Positions 45,569 to 54,330 of a DNA stretch of 64,000 bases are shown in pieces. Where the stretch lies: NCBI RefSeq assembly GCF_003490595.1, contig NZ_QQGY01000006.1, positions 1 to 64,000 of the forward strand, written 5' to 3'. Source of the DNA: Haemophilus haemolyticus_L (lineage in GTDB: Bacteria > Pseudomonadota > Gammaproteobacteria > Enterobacterales > Pasteurellaceae). A program made the translations under genes and the position numbers. The notes under the pieces were generated by a model. It had not been told where the DNA came from. It did not search any database and saw only the letters and a list, made by a program, of their open reading frames with translations. The number at the start of each line of letters is the position of its first letter. Positions within the stretch are counted from its first letter, which is position 1.

Positions 45569-45844
45569 ATGTGTTTAGGTGTTCCAGGCCAAATTGTTAA
45601 GATTGGCGAAAGCGCTCTTCAACTTGCCACCGTGGATGTATGTGGCGTACAACGTGATGTGAATATTTCTCTAGTCTGCACTGGAGATCCTGCCGATTTA
45701 CTTGGCAAATGGGTGCTCGTTCATGTTGGCTTTGCAATGAGTGTTATTGATGAAGATGAAGCCAAGAAAACACAAGAAGCCCTACTCGCTATGAGTCAAC
45801 TCGAACACGAAGTTGGGGATTTTTTAGGATTAAATCAAAAATAA
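45569..45844 (+). CDS. hybG: HypC/HybG hydrogenase maturation chaperone
   Basis: 91-residue chaperone with the conserved N-terminus MCLGVPGQIVKI, whose Cys2 carries iron intermediates during assembly of the Fe(CN)2CO group. VHVGFAMSVIDEDEA is also typical. HypC and HybG cannot be fully separated by sequence; location in hyb favours HybG. The E. coli order has hybF before hybG; hybF is missing here. A strong terminator follows. Confidence 0.92.
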   Translation: MCLGVPGQIVKIGESALQLATVDVCGVQRDVNISLVCTGDPADLLGKWVLVHVGFAMSVIDEDEAKKTQEALLAMSQLEHEVGDFLGLNQK

Positions 45845-45871
45845 AAAAGTAGGCATTGCGCCTACTTTTTT
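45843..45871 (+). terminator. Terminator of the hyb operon
   Basis: AAAAAAGTAGGC (45843-45854) pairs with GCCTACTTTTTT (45860-45871), a 12-bp stem with a U-rich 3' arm, directly after the hybG stop. Confidence 0.9.
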
Positions 45872-46042
45872 ATTCCAATTTATACCTATCAATCTCCCCA
45901 TATTTTCTAATCTAAGACAATATTTCTCTTATTTTTTTGTTTAAGAAATATCTCTATAACAATGTAAAAAGTCTATTAATTGAATCATTTAATTGTAATG
46001 TAGAAGATGATAGTGCAGTGGAAATTTTAATCTTTTACAAAT

Positions 46043-46144
46043 TATATCTCATAGGATATAAAGAATAAATTATACTTTACAAGATATAAAATAATATTTA
46101 TACTTTATGGCGTATAAAACAATTTCTATACGCTATAGCGTATG
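46043..46144 (+). promoter_or_regulatory. Four-site HipB operator array
   Basis: Four 18-bp dyad-like sites of the form TATAC-N7-(G/C)(A/G)TAT(A/G) start at 46043, 46071, 46099 and 46127, an exact 28-bp period. The last ends 10 bases before the hipB start. The first contains TATCTCATAGGATA, similar to the HipB half-sites TATCC and GGATA. The rest of 45872-46042 is AT-rich DNA in which I see no gene. Confidence 0.75.
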
Positions 46145-46154
46145 AGGAGTCACA

Positions 46155-46433
46155 ATGGTTATCACCACCGCAAAAATGCTTTCTCATGTCATTCGTGAAT
46201 TTCGCTATCAAGGCGATCTGTCACAAACTGATGTTGCTAAACTCGCCGGAACTACCCAAGCCAGAATTTCAGCGTTTGAGAATGAGCCAGAGCGTACTAA
46301 ATTAGAAACGCTATTTAAAATTCTGGCAGGATTAGAACTAGAGCTTATTGTGCAACCACGCAAAAAGTCATCTGATACTGCTCTCTCAATCAAGGAGCCA
46401 ACAGCAACATACGATGACGACGAGGCATGGTGA
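46155..46433 (+). CDS. hipB: HipB-like antitoxin
   Basis: 92-residue XRE-type HTH protein. The HTH is LSQTDVAKLAGTTQARISAFE (about residues 23-43), and the short acidic C-terminal tail ends YDDDEAW. HipB represses its own operon and neutralises HipA. A GAGG site precedes the start. The end overlaps the hipA start (ATGGTGA). Confidence 0.9.
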   Translation: MVITTAKMLSHVIREFRYQGDLSQTDVAKLAGTTQARISAFENEPERTKLETLFKILAGLELELIVQPRKKSSDTALSIKEPTATYDDDEAW

Positions 46434-47713
46434 TGAGTAACTCGATTCTAAACGTTGCCATGAATGGCTTGTTAGTCGGTGAATGGCGAAAACTCACCAG
46501 TGGCGCAACCGAATTTCAGTATGCGGAAAAATGGCTTGAATCTGTTCGCTCACGCCCTATTTCATTGTCACTGCCCTTGTCGCACAGAATTTATCGAGGA
46601 GATTCCGTTTACAATTTCTTCGATAATCTCCTCCCGGACAATGAACAGATCCGTTCACGCATTCAACAACGTTTCCAAACATCAACGAAGTCCCCATTTG
46701 ATTTGCTTTCTGCGATTGGACAGGATTGTATTGGCGCAATTCAGCTTTATCAGGACCAGAGCCGCTCGGTACGTCAAATTTATGCAGAACCACTAAATGA
46801 CAAAGAGGTGGAAAACGTGCTGAAAAACTACCGCACTTTTCCTCTCGGTATGGAAGAACGTGAGGATTTCCGAATTTCTTTAGCCGGCGCTCAGGAAAAA
46901 ACAGCGCTGCTTTATTATCAGAATCAATGGCAGCGCCCTTTGCATTCCACCGCGACCAGCCATATTTTTAAACTTCCTATTGGTATGGTGGCACAAGGGC
47001 AACTTGATCTTTCCGGTAGCTGTGAAAATGAATGGCTTTGCTTAAATATTATGAAAGCCTTCGGTTTGCCGGTTCCTCGAAGTCAAATTCAGTATTTTGG
47101 TGAAATGAAAGTGCTGATTGTGGAGCGCTTTGATCGCCGTTGGTCTGAAAATAGGAGTTGGCTGATTCGTTTACCACAGGAAGATATGTGCCAAGCACTC
47201 AACATTGCGCCTGCACGAAAATATGAAAATGATGGAGGGCCGAGTATTCTGCAAATTATGTCGCTCCTCAACGGTTCATCCAACGCCCAAGCAGATCGCA
47301 AGCAGTTTTTTAAAGCGCAAATTGTTTTTTGGCTGCTTTGTGCCATTGACGGTCATGGCAAAAATTTCAGTTTATTTTTGGAACAAGAGAATCGCTATCG
47401 TCTAACGCCTTTTTATGACGTGATGTCTGCCTATCCGCTCATCAAACACAACGGACTACAAAAGCAAAAAGTCAAAATCGCAATGGCGTGGCACGGAGAA
47501 AATAAACATTATTTATGGGATAAAATACAGTTCCGGCACATTTTCAACACCGCTAAACTCGCAGGCTTGGCAAAGGAAACGGTAGAAGATATTTTGCATG
47601 AGATCTGTGCACTATATCCAAGAGTAAGTGAAATAAATACCCATGGATTACCTGATGAAATTGTTGAGCCTATTTTAATGGGATTAGAAATGCAGATGAA
47701 AAAGATAAGTTAA
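46427..47713 (+). CDS. hipA: HipA-like serine/threonine kinase toxin
   Basis: 428-residue toxin kinase; HipA of E. coli phosphorylates GltX and induces persistence. The catalytic motif IDGHGKNFSLFL (Asp near 308, Asn near 313), the DFG-equivalent FYDVMSAYPL and the gly-rich loop ISLAGAQEKTALLY (near residue 150, home of the regulatory Ser in E. coli) are intact. The N-terminal HipA-N1 domain is present. Start alternatives are 46427 and 46433; it overlaps hipB either way. A USS terminator follows. Confidence 0.92.
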   Translation: MVMSNSILNVAMNGLLVGEWRKLTSGATEFQYAEKWLESVRSRPISLSLPLSHRIYRGDSVYNFFDNLLPDNEQIRSRIQQRFQTSTKSPFDLLSAIGQDCIGAIQLYQDQSRSVRQIYAEPLNDKEVENVLKNYRTFPLGMEEREDFRISLAGAQEKTALLYYQNQWQRPLHSTATSHIFKLPIGMVAQGQLDLSGSCENEWLCLNIMKAFGLPVPRSQIQYFGEMKVLIVERFDRRWSENRSWLIRLPQEDMCQALNIAPARKYENDGGPSILQIMSLLNGSSNAQADRKQFFKAQIVFWLLCAIDGHGKNFSLFLEQENRYRLTPFYDVMSAYPLIKHNGLQKQKVKIAMAWHGENKHYLWDKIQFRHIFNTAKLAGLAKETVEDILHEICALYPRVSEINTHGLPDEIVEPILMGLEMQMKKIS

Positions 47714-47714
47714 C

Positions 47715-47740
47715 AAGTGCGGTGGAAATTCACCGCACTT
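47715..47740 (+). terminator. Inverted USS terminator after hipA
   Basis: AAGTGCGGTG (47715-47724) pairs with CACCGCACTT (47731-47740), then TTT, directly after the hipA stop. Confidence 0.8.
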
Positions 47741-47757
47741 TTTAGTTTCTGAAAACA

Positions 47758-47785
47758 AAAAACGTCGGAGAAATCGACGTTTTTT
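47758..47785. terminator. Terminator of valS
   Basis: AAAAACGTCG (47758-47767) pairs with CGACGTTTTT (47775-47784). The A-run on the left gives a U-tract on the minus strand 10 bases after the valS stop. Confidence 0.82.
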
Positions 47786-47795
47786 ATAGCTAGCG

Positions 47796-50660
47796 TTAAA
47801 GCGCCTCAATCGCTTTATACTGCTCTTGGATTTTTTCTAATCCAGATTGGTATTCCGCTTGTTTTTCGCGTTCTTTAGCGATAACCGCTTCTGGTGCTTT
47901 GGCTACGAAAGCTTCGTTGCTGAGTTTGTTCTCGATACGTTTAACTTCGTTTTGATATTTTTCAATCTCTTTAGTTAAACGGGCAAGTTCCGCTTCTTTA
48001 TTGATAAAGCCAGCCATTGGCACAAGCAATTCCGCATTGCCAACGAGTTTCGCTACCGCAAGTGGTGCAGCTTCATTTGTCGCTAGCACTTGAACGTTGT
48101 CTAATTTCGCCATTGCTTTTAAAAGAGCGGTCTGTTTTTCGAGAATTTTTGCATTTTCTGCGCTTAAATTACGGAATAACAGATCTAAGCCTTTACTTGG
48201 TGCGATGTTGCTTTCTGCACGAATATTACGCACCGCAACGATCACTTCTTTTAACCACTCAATTTCAGCTTCCGCTTCAGGATCAAAGCCGTTTTCTTCC
48301 ACTTGTGGGAAAGGTTGTAACATAATGCTGTCTGCAGTGATGTCCACGAATCCTTTCACTTTTTGCCAAATTTCTTCGGTAATAAATGGAATGAGCGGAT
48401 GGGCTAAACGTAATAATTTCTCTAACACGTGAACCAAGGTTTGGCTTGCTGCACGGATTTGTGCTGCGTTGCCGTTGGCAAATACTGGTTTAGTCAATTC
48501 TAAATACCAGTCGCAGAATTGGTTCCAGGTAAATTCATAAATCGCATTGGCACAAAGGTCGAAACGGTATTGGCTTAATGAATTACGGAAAGTTTCCACG
48601 GTACGATTGAATTCCGATTGAATCCAACGATCCGCTACGGAGAATTCAATTTCGCCTTCGCTTAAATCTAATTTTTCATTTGTTAAGACGAAACGGCTTG
48701 CATTCCACAATTTATTACAGAAGTTACGATAGCCTTCTAGGCGTTTCATATCCCAGTTAATATCGCGACCGTTTGAAGCCAATGCGGCTAATGTGAAACG
48801 CAATGCATCCGTACCGTGAGCAGCAATACCTTCAGCAAATTCTTTGCGCGTTGCTTTAGCAATTTTCTCTGCTAATTGCGGCTGCATCATGTTGCCAGTG
48901 CGTTTTTCAAGTAAATCTTCAAGTCTGATACCGTCAATCATATCGATTGGGTCAAGCACGTTACCTTTTGATTTAGACATTTTTTGACCTTGCTCATCAC
49001 GGATCAAGCCTGTTACGTACACCGTTTTGAATGGCACTTGCGGTTTGCCATTTTCATCTTTCACGAAGTGCATCGTAAACATAATCATACGCGCAACCCA
49101 GAAGAAGATGATATCGAAGCCCGTGATTAACACATCCGTTGGGTGGAACATTTTGAGCTCTTTAGTTTGCTCTGGCCAACCTAAAGTTGAGAATGTCCAT
49201 AAGCCTGATGAGAACCAGGTGTCTAACACGTCTTCATCTTGCTTGAGCTCAACCGCAGAATCTAAGTTGTATTTTGACCGCACTTCTTCTTCGTTGCGCG
49301 CGACATACACATTGCCTTCAGCGTCATACCACGCAGGAATACGGTGTCCCCACCAAAGTTGGCGAGAAATACACCAATCTTGAATATCACGCATCCAAGA
49401 AAAGTAAAGGTTTTCATATTGTTTCGGCACGAATTGGATTTCGCCGTCTTCCACCGCTTTAATCGCTACATCGGCAAGTGGTTTTACGCTCACATACCAT
49501 TGGTCGGTTAGCATCGGCTCAATCGGCACGCCGCCACGGTCGCCATAAGGCACTTTCAAATCATGAGGTTTAATTTCGTCTAATAAACCAAGCGCTTCAA
49601 AATCTGCCACGATTTTTTTACGTGCAGCGAAACGCTCTAAGCCACGGTAATCCGCAGGAATAGTTGCTTCATAGCCGGCAAGCGGTTTGCCATCAGTACC
49701 AATAATTTCCGCTTCATCACGAATATCTGCATTTAAGGTTAATACGTTAACCATTGGCAAGCTGTGACGTTTACCCACTTCGTAGTCGTTGAAGTCGTGT
49801 GCAGGGGTGATTTTCACCACACCAGTACCGAATTCACGATCCACATATTCATCGGCAATAATCGGAATTTCACGGTTTGCCAATGGCAGAACCACTGTTT
49901 TACCGATTAAAGATTGGTAACGCTCATCTTCTGGATGCACCGCCACCGCCGTATCGCCTAACATGGTTTCTGGACGCGTGGTTGCGACGACTAAATAATC
50001 TTTACCATCTGCCGTTTTTGCACCATTTGCTAACGGATAACGGAAATGCCAAAGGGAACCTTTGCTCTCTTTGTTTTCCACTTCTAAATCAGAAATCGCG
50101 GTGTGAAGTTTTGGATCCCAGTTTACTAAGCGTTTGCCTCGGTAAATCAGACCTTCTTCATGCAAGCGAACAAATACTTCTTTTACCGCGTTAGATAAAC
50201 CCTCATCCATCGTGAAACGCTCACGTTCCCAGTCGATAGAGTTACCTAAACGACGCATTTGTTGGCTGATTGTGCCGCCTGAATAGGCTTTCCAATCCCA
50301 AATTTTGTTGATGAACGCTTCACGACCATAATCGTGGCGGGTTTTGCCTTCTTCTGCCGCAATTTTTCTCTCCACCACCATTTGGGTTGCGATACCGGCA
50401 TGGTCTGTCCCCGCTTGCCATAAGGTATTATGTCCTTCCATGCGGTTAAAACGGATTAAGGTATCCATTAAGGTTTGTTGGAAAGCGTGCCCCATGTGTA
50501 GGGAACCTGTTACGTTCGGTGGCGGAATCGCAATGCAATAGCTCGGCGCATTTTCATTTTCAGACGGTTTAAAATAACCGCTCTCTTCCCAATGTTGATA
50601 AAGGGCTTGTTCTACCGCAGACGGATTAAAACGGTCTGCCATTTCAAATTTTTGTGTCAT
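47796..50660 (-). CDS. valS: Valyl-tRNA synthetase
   Basis: 954-residue class I synthetase that charges tRNA-Val. HIGH motif in PPPNVTGSLHMGHAF (near residue 45), KMSKSKGNVLDP near 555, CP1 editing domain with TTRPETMLGDTAVAV, and the C-terminal coiled-coil arm (LARLTKEIEKYQNEVKRIEN). I chose the ATG at 50660 because the next upstream in-frame ATG (50729) would place the leader hairpin inside the coding region and add a segment unlike the family. Confidence 0.97.
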   Translation of the reverse strand: MTQKFEMADRFNPSAVEQALYQHWEESGYFKPSENENAPSYCIAIPPPNVTGSLHMGHAFQQTLMDTLIRFNRMEGHNTLWQAGTDHAGIATQMVVERKIAAEEGKTRHDYGREAFINKIWDWKAYSGGTISQQMRRLGNSIDWERERFTMDEGLSNAVKEVFVRLHEEGLIYRGKRLVNWDPKLHTAISDLEVENKESKGSLWHFRYPLANGAKTADGKDYLVVATTRPETMLGDTAVAVHPEDERYQSLIGKTVVLPLANREIPIIADEYVDREFGTGVVKITPAHDFNDYEVGKRHSLPMVNVLTLNADIRDEAEIIGTDGKPLAGYEATIPADYRGLERFAARKKIVADFEALGLLDEIKPHDLKVPYGDRGGVPIEPMLTDQWYVSVKPLADVAIKAVEDGEIQFVPKQYENLYFSWMRDIQDWCISRQLWWGHRIPAWYDAEGNVYVARNEEEVRSKYNLDSAVELKQDEDVLDTWFSSGLWTFSTLGWPEQTKELKMFHPTDVLITGFDIIFFWVARMIMFTMHFVKDENGKPQVPFKTVYVTGLIRDEQGQKMSKSKGNVLDPIDMIDGIRLEDLLEKRTGNMMQPQLAEKIAKATRKEFAEGIAAHGTDALRFTLAALASNGRDINWDMKRLEGYRNFCNKLWNASRFVLTNEKLDLSEGEIEFSVADRWIQSEFNRTVETFRNSLSQYRFDLCANAIYEFTWNQFCDWYLELTKPVFANGNAAQIRAASQTLVHVLEKLLRLAHPLIPFITEEIWQKVKGFVDITADSIMLQPFPQVEENGFDPEAEAEIEWLKEVIVAVRNIRAESNIAPSKGLDLLFRNLSAENAKILEKQTALLKAMAKLDNVQVLATNEAAPLAVAKLVGNAELLVPMAGFINKEAELARLTKEIEKYQNEVKRIENKLSNEAFVAKAPEAVIAKEREKQAEYQSGLEKIQEQYKAIEAL

Positions 50661-50679
50661 ATTTTTCTCTTGCTTAGTA

Positions 50680-50732
50680 GGGTGCGTGTAAATGCACCGT
50701 TTTATAAAATAACTGGTGCATTTACACACCCC
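50680..50732 (-). other. Stem-loop in the valS leader
   Basis: GTGTAAATGCACC (50686-50698) is complementary to GGTGCATTTACAC (50715-50727), a 13-bp perfect stem extended by GGG/CCC with a mismatch. It lies 20 bases upstream of the valS start and lacks a U-tract on the minus strand, so it is a leader structure rather than an obvious terminator. Confidence 0.6.
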
Positions 50733-50748
50733 CTAGAAATATCTCTTT

Positions 50749-51267
50749 TTATAAAATCTTCATAAATTCATTCCAATCTGAAATGAATTGTTTATCTTGA
50801 ATAGTAAAAAATAAATAGATAATTAGAATAATAAAAAAATATACTGAATATGCCATTCCTTTTGAAGTATTTATTTTATTTTTCAAAAAAAATAAAGCCC
50901 CCCCTAAAACAACCAGAGGAATACCTAATAGCATTATCTCATCCTGAGCCTTAATTTTCGCAACAATCAAAACATCTTGATTCTGTATATACTTATCAAG
51001 CACATACCATATTTGGGCCACCCCTCCTAAAATATACATAACCCCATATAGCACAAATGCAACATTCAAAAACTGAATAAAATATATTGTAAATTTTCTT
51101 AAATACAATTCAATCTTTGGGTAATCTTTTTCTAGATTATTAAAAATAAGACCAATCAATGACATAATAACAATTATACTATCCAATGATGATTTACTTA
51201 TCACTGACAAAAAAACAATAAAAACAAGAGAAATAGAAAAAACCAAAACACACTTAATTAAATCCAT
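50749..51267 (-). CDS. Hypothetical membrane protein, AT-rich
   Basis: 172 residues with five or so hydrophobic segments (for example CVLVFSISLVFIVFLSVIS, VAFVLYGVMYILGGV, LLGIPLVVLGGALFFL and YFFIILIIYLFFTI). I recognise no family. The coding sequence is noticeably richer in A/T and in ATA/AAA-type codons than the neighbours and contains no uptake signal core, which suggests recent acquisition. It sits 4 bases after the yqfB stop, so it could be co-transcribed with yqfB. Confidence 0.65.
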   Translation of the reverse strand: MDLIKCVLVFSISLVFIVFLSVISKSSLDSIIVIMSLIGLIFNNLEKDYPKIELYLRKFTIYFIQFLNVAFVLYGVMYILGGVAQIWYVLDKYIQNQDVLIVAKIKAQDEIMLLGIPLVVLGGALFFLKNKINTSKGMAYSVYFFIILIIYLFFTIQDKQFISDWNEFMKIL

Positions 51268-51271
51268 ATCA

Positions 51272-51586
51272 TTATGCCTCTAAACTAAACCTTATTAAAT
51301 AAAATATACTTTCACTCGGATAAATATCCCGAATTACCCCTTTCAATTCTTCCAATCCCATATTCTCTTGCATCGCATGTTGTTCCGTCAGCTCATCAAG
51401 GGTAATCGGCGACACACTTAACACTTCAATGGTGCAGAAATATTGATTATCTTCAAATCGACCAACACGTAAAATATCACCTGCTTTAAAATAGCTTTCG
51501 GATTTATCCCGAATGGTAATCGTTTTACGCCCTGCGAGAATATCGGCTTCGAAGCGTTGGTAAAAAGTGATGTCATTTGGTTGCAT
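51272..51586 (-). CDS. yqfB: ASCH-domain N4-acetylcytidine amidohydrolase (YqfB-like)
   Basis: 104-residue ASCH-domain protein. The family motif is DITFYQRFEADILAGRKTIT with the catalytic Lys/Thr region RKTITIRDKSE, and the glutamate lies in the central GLEELKGVIRDIYP stretch. YqfB of E. coli hydrolyses N4-acetylcytidine to cytidine and acetate. Length is typical. It lies on the minus strand between the lipoprotein gene and the AT-rich membrane protein gene. Confidence 0.86.
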   Translation of the reverse strand: MQPNDITFYQRFEADILAGRKTITIRDKSESYFKAGDILRVGRFEDNQYFCTIEVLSVSPITLDELTEQHAMQENMGLEELKGVIRDIYPSESIFYLIRFSLEA

Positions 51587-51632
51587 TTTGATCCTTAAAG
51601 TGCGGTTGAGTTTTAGAAAGTTTTTACAAAAA

Positions 51633-52124
51633 CTATCTCAATTCTTTCTTTAAACGATCAATTTCATTTAATAAGCGATATTCTTCTTGATGGCAAAAAC
51701 TCTCAGAACCGAGTTTCTCGCCCTCGCTAGTACAACGAACTTGCTGATATTGTTGTTCTAGTATTTGTAATATTTTTCGTTTTTCTGTATTTAGATCATT
51801 CTTCTGTTTTATTTTAGCTGGAGCTGGCGATACTTTAGATGAAACTTGAGCCTCTTGCGTTTTTTGTTGAGTAGTCATCTCTACTGTTTTTTCAGCTTCA
51901 ACAATTTTATCTTGTTCAACAGCTTCAGATTTCTGCTCTACAACAGAAGTTTTTTCTTTATTTTCCTCTAAAAGAACTGCTTCCTTTTTAACATCCTGTT
52001 CTGCTACTTGTTGAGTTTCTTCAACTTTAGGTGTTGCTTCAACTTTATTTTCTTGTTTCTCACAAGCTGAAATCATCAATACTGCTATTCCTAATAATCC
52101 TAAGTAAAATTTGGTTTTCTTCAT
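51633..52124 (-). CDS. Hypothetical lipoprotein with Glu/Lys-rich linker
   Basis: 163 residues. A lipoprotein signal ends LMISAC, making Cys21 the lipidated residue. The middle is a low-complexity Glu/Lys/Val/Gln stretch (about residues 23-110), likely an extended spacer. The C-terminal 50 residues form a helical segment with two cysteines (QQVRCTSEGEKLGSESFC) and end IDRLKKELR. I cannot name a family. It follows holC by 15 bases. Confidence 0.75.
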   Translation of the reverse strand: MKKTKFYLGLLGIAVLMISACEKQENKVEATPKVEETQQVAEQDVKKEAVLLEENKEKTSVVEQKSEAVEQDKIVEAEKTVEMTTQQKTQEAQVSSKVSPAPAKIKQKNDLNTEKRKILQILEQQYQQVRCTSEGEKLGSESFCHQEEYRLLNEIDRLKKELR

Positions 52125-52139
52125 AATTACTCCATTCTG

Positions 52140-52574
52140 TTATGCTATATTTTCTGTAGAAAGTGCCCATCCCAATGCTCTTAACTGTTTGTAACGTTCT
52201 CGAGCTTGTGTTTTTAAGGCATCATCTTTCGGTACAAAATCAATAATTTGGGTAAAACTATGGCTAAAATCTGGGATTTCTTGTTGCAAATTAATTAACA
52301 CATCACGGCGTTGTAAATTTCGTTTCCCAAGCCATGAAATCTCAATCGGTGTGGGATATTGCGTTGCCTCACCCGATAGATTATGTGGAACAAATTCATT
52401 GGGATCTCGTTGCCACAAACGCTCATCAATCTCTAGCGCTTGAGTCTCACTTTCACAGCTAATTAATACTTTTTTCCCTGAGCGCCATATTGAGGCGGCA
52501 AGATTACAGACTATTTCTTCGACACTTAACGTACAATCTTCCGTAAGAATGTAAAATTGCGCAGTTTTTGCCAT
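52140..52574 (-). CDS. holC: DNA polymerase III chi subunit
   Basis: 144-residue HolC, which links the clamp loader to SSB. Features are AQFYILTEDC at the start, the ASIWRSGKKVLISCES segment, IDERLWQRDPNEFVPHNLSG with the LW-x-F-PH signature, and RYKQLRALGWAL at the end. holC is commonly next to valS in gamma-proteobacteria; here three genes intervene. Confidence 0.93.
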   Translation of the reverse strand: MAKTAQFYILTEDCTLSVEEIVCNLAASIWRSGKKVLISCESETQALEIDERLWQRDPNEFVPHNLSGEATQYPTPIEISWLGKRNLQRRDVLINLQQEIPDFSHSFTQIIDFVPKDDALKTQARERYKQLRALGWALSTENIA

Positions 52575-52695
52575 TTTAGCCCCGTTATTTTCTCAATCTT
52601 GCCCTATAAAAAGGGTGAAATTTTAACGAAAAAACCCTAAAAAATAAATAATTAAATATACATTATTAAAAATGCGTGGAAATCCACCGCACTTT

Positions 52696-52711
52696 TATGA
52701 TCTATGTCACA
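52696..52711 (+). promoter_or_regulatory. CRP-like site upstream of fumC
   Basis: TATGA-TCTATG-TCACA matches the CRP consensus TGTGA-N6-TCACA at 9 of 10 core bases and lies 98 bases before the fumC start. A role in cAMP control of fumarase is inferred. Confidence 0.5.
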
Positions 52712-52808
52712 AAACTGATTTTTAACGTTTTTGTTACGTTCCACTCATAACTCTGAAGTGTTAAAATCAATCCAGTTTTCATTTTCATTCAATTCATAGG
52801 AGTACAGA

Positions 52809-54203
52809 ATGGCATTTCGTATTGAAAAAGACACAATGGGTGAAGTTCAAGTTCCAGCAGATAAATACTGGGCTGCACAAACTGAACGTTCACGCAATAA
52901 CTTTAAAATTGGTCCTGCCGCATCAATGCCACATGAAATTATCGAAGCTTTTGGCTATTTGAAAAAAGCAGCCGCATTTGCTAATCATGATTTAGGTGTA
53001 TTACCTCTTGAAAAACGTGATTTAATTGCACAGGCTTGTGATGAAATTTTAGCAAATAAATTAGATGATCAATTCCCACTTGTTATTTGGCAAACCGGTT
53101 CTGGTACACAATCTAATATGAATGTGAACGAAGTGGTTGCCAATCGTGCGCATGTGCTAAACGGTGGAAAATTAGGCGAAAAATCTATTATTCACCCAAA
53201 TGATGATGTGAATAAATCACAATCCTCAAACGATACTTTCCCAACGGCAATGCACATTGCGGCATATAAAAAAGTAGTTAAACACACTATTCCTTGTGTT
53301 GAACGTTTACAAAAAACCTTTGCGGCAAAATCTGAAGCCTTCAAAAACGTGGTAAAAATTGGCCGCACTCACTTAATGGATGCAACACCACTCACATTAG
53401 GCCAAGAATTTTCGGCTTATGCTGCTCAATTAGACTTCGGCTTAAAAGCATTAAAAAATACTCTTCCGCATTTAAGTCAATTAGCATTGGGTGGTACTGC
53501 GGTTGGTACAGGTTTGAACACGCCGAAAGGCTATGATGTGAAAGTGGCAGATTACATTGCAAAATTCACCGCACTTCCGTTTGTCACCGCAGATAATAAA
53601 TTTGAAGCATTAGCGGCTCATGATGCGATTGTTGAAACTCACGGTGCATTACGTCAATTAGCAATGAGTTTATTTAAAATTGCGAACGATATTCGTCTAT
53701 TAGCATCAGGCCCTCGTTCGGGAATTGGCGAAATTTTAATTCCTGAAAATGAACCGGGTTCTTCAATTATGCCAGGTAAAGTAAACCCAACTCAATGCGA
53801 AGCGATGACAATGGTCTGCGCACAAGTATTTGGTAATGACACTACAATCGCATTTGTGGGTTCACAAGGTCACTTCCAATTAAATGTGTTCAACCCTGTG
53901 ATGATTGCAAACTTCTTACAATCTGCTCAATTATTGGGTGATGCTTGTGTATCTTTCGATGAACACTGTGCAGTAGGTATTGAACCAAACTATCCTCGAA
54001 TTAAACAACAACTTGAAAATTCATTGATGTTGGTGACCGCACTTAATACGCATATTGGCTATGAAAACGCAGCTAAAATTGCAAAAACTGCACACAAAAA
54101 TGGTACAACATTGCGTGAAGAAGCGATTAATTTAGGCTTAGTTTCTGCTGAAGATTTTGATAAATGGGTTCGCCCTGAAGATATGGTGGGTAGCCTAAAA
54201 TAA
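52809..54203 (+). CDS. fumC: Fumarate hydratase class II
   Basis: 464-residue iron-independent fumarase that interconverts fumarate and malate. Signatures: TGSGTQSNMNVNEV (near residue 97), NKSQSSNDTFPTAMH, GRTHLMDATPLTLGQE and GSSIMPGKVNPTQCE (the family signature with the catalytic Ser). AGGAG precedes the start. It is monocistronic with a strong terminator. Confidence 0.97.
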   Translation: MAFRIEKDTMGEVQVPADKYWAAQTERSRNNFKIGPAASMPHEIIEAFGYLKKAAAFANHDLGVLPLEKRDLIAQACDEILANKLDDQFPLVIWQTGSGTQSNMNVNEVVANRAHVLNGGKLGEKSIIHPNDDVNKSQSSNDTFPTAMHIAAYKKVVKHTIPCVERLQKTFAAKSEAFKNVVKIGRTHLMDATPLTLGQEFSAYAAQLDFGLKALKNTLPHLSQLALGGTAVGTGLNTPKGYDVKVADYIAKFTALPFVTADNKFEALAAHDAIVETHGALRQLAMSLFKIANDIRLLASGPRSGIGEILIPENEPGSSIMPGKVNPTQCEAMTMVCAQVFGNDTTIAFVGSQGHFQLNVFNPVMIANFLQSAQLLGDACVSFDEHCAVGIEPNYPRIKQQLENSLMLVTALNTHIGYENAAKIAKTAHKNGTTLREEAINLGLVSAEDFDKWVRPEDMVGSLK

Positions 54204-54233
54204 TTCACCGCACAAATTAACATCATTGATATT

Positions 54234-54262
54234 AAAGGCGAGTAAAATTACTCGCCTTTTTA
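54234..54262 (+). terminator. Terminator after fumC
   Basis: AAAGGCGAGTAA pairs with TTACTCGCCTTT, followed by TTT; the stem starts about 30 bases after the stop codon. Confidence 0.88.
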
Positions 54263-54330
54263 CTCGTTTCTCATTTGTTTTTTGATGCGGTTTGTTATAA
54301 TCAACACAATTTTATTCACGGCAATTTATT

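Noticed and set aside
48017..50541. Plus-strand reading frames opposite valS
   Set aside because: They are antisense to a highly conserved synthetase, without signals for translation or recognisable motifs.
50680..50732. T-box riboswitch in front of valS
   Set aside because: No T-box consensus or specifier stem is visible and the stem lacks a terminator run; T-boxes are not expected in this group.
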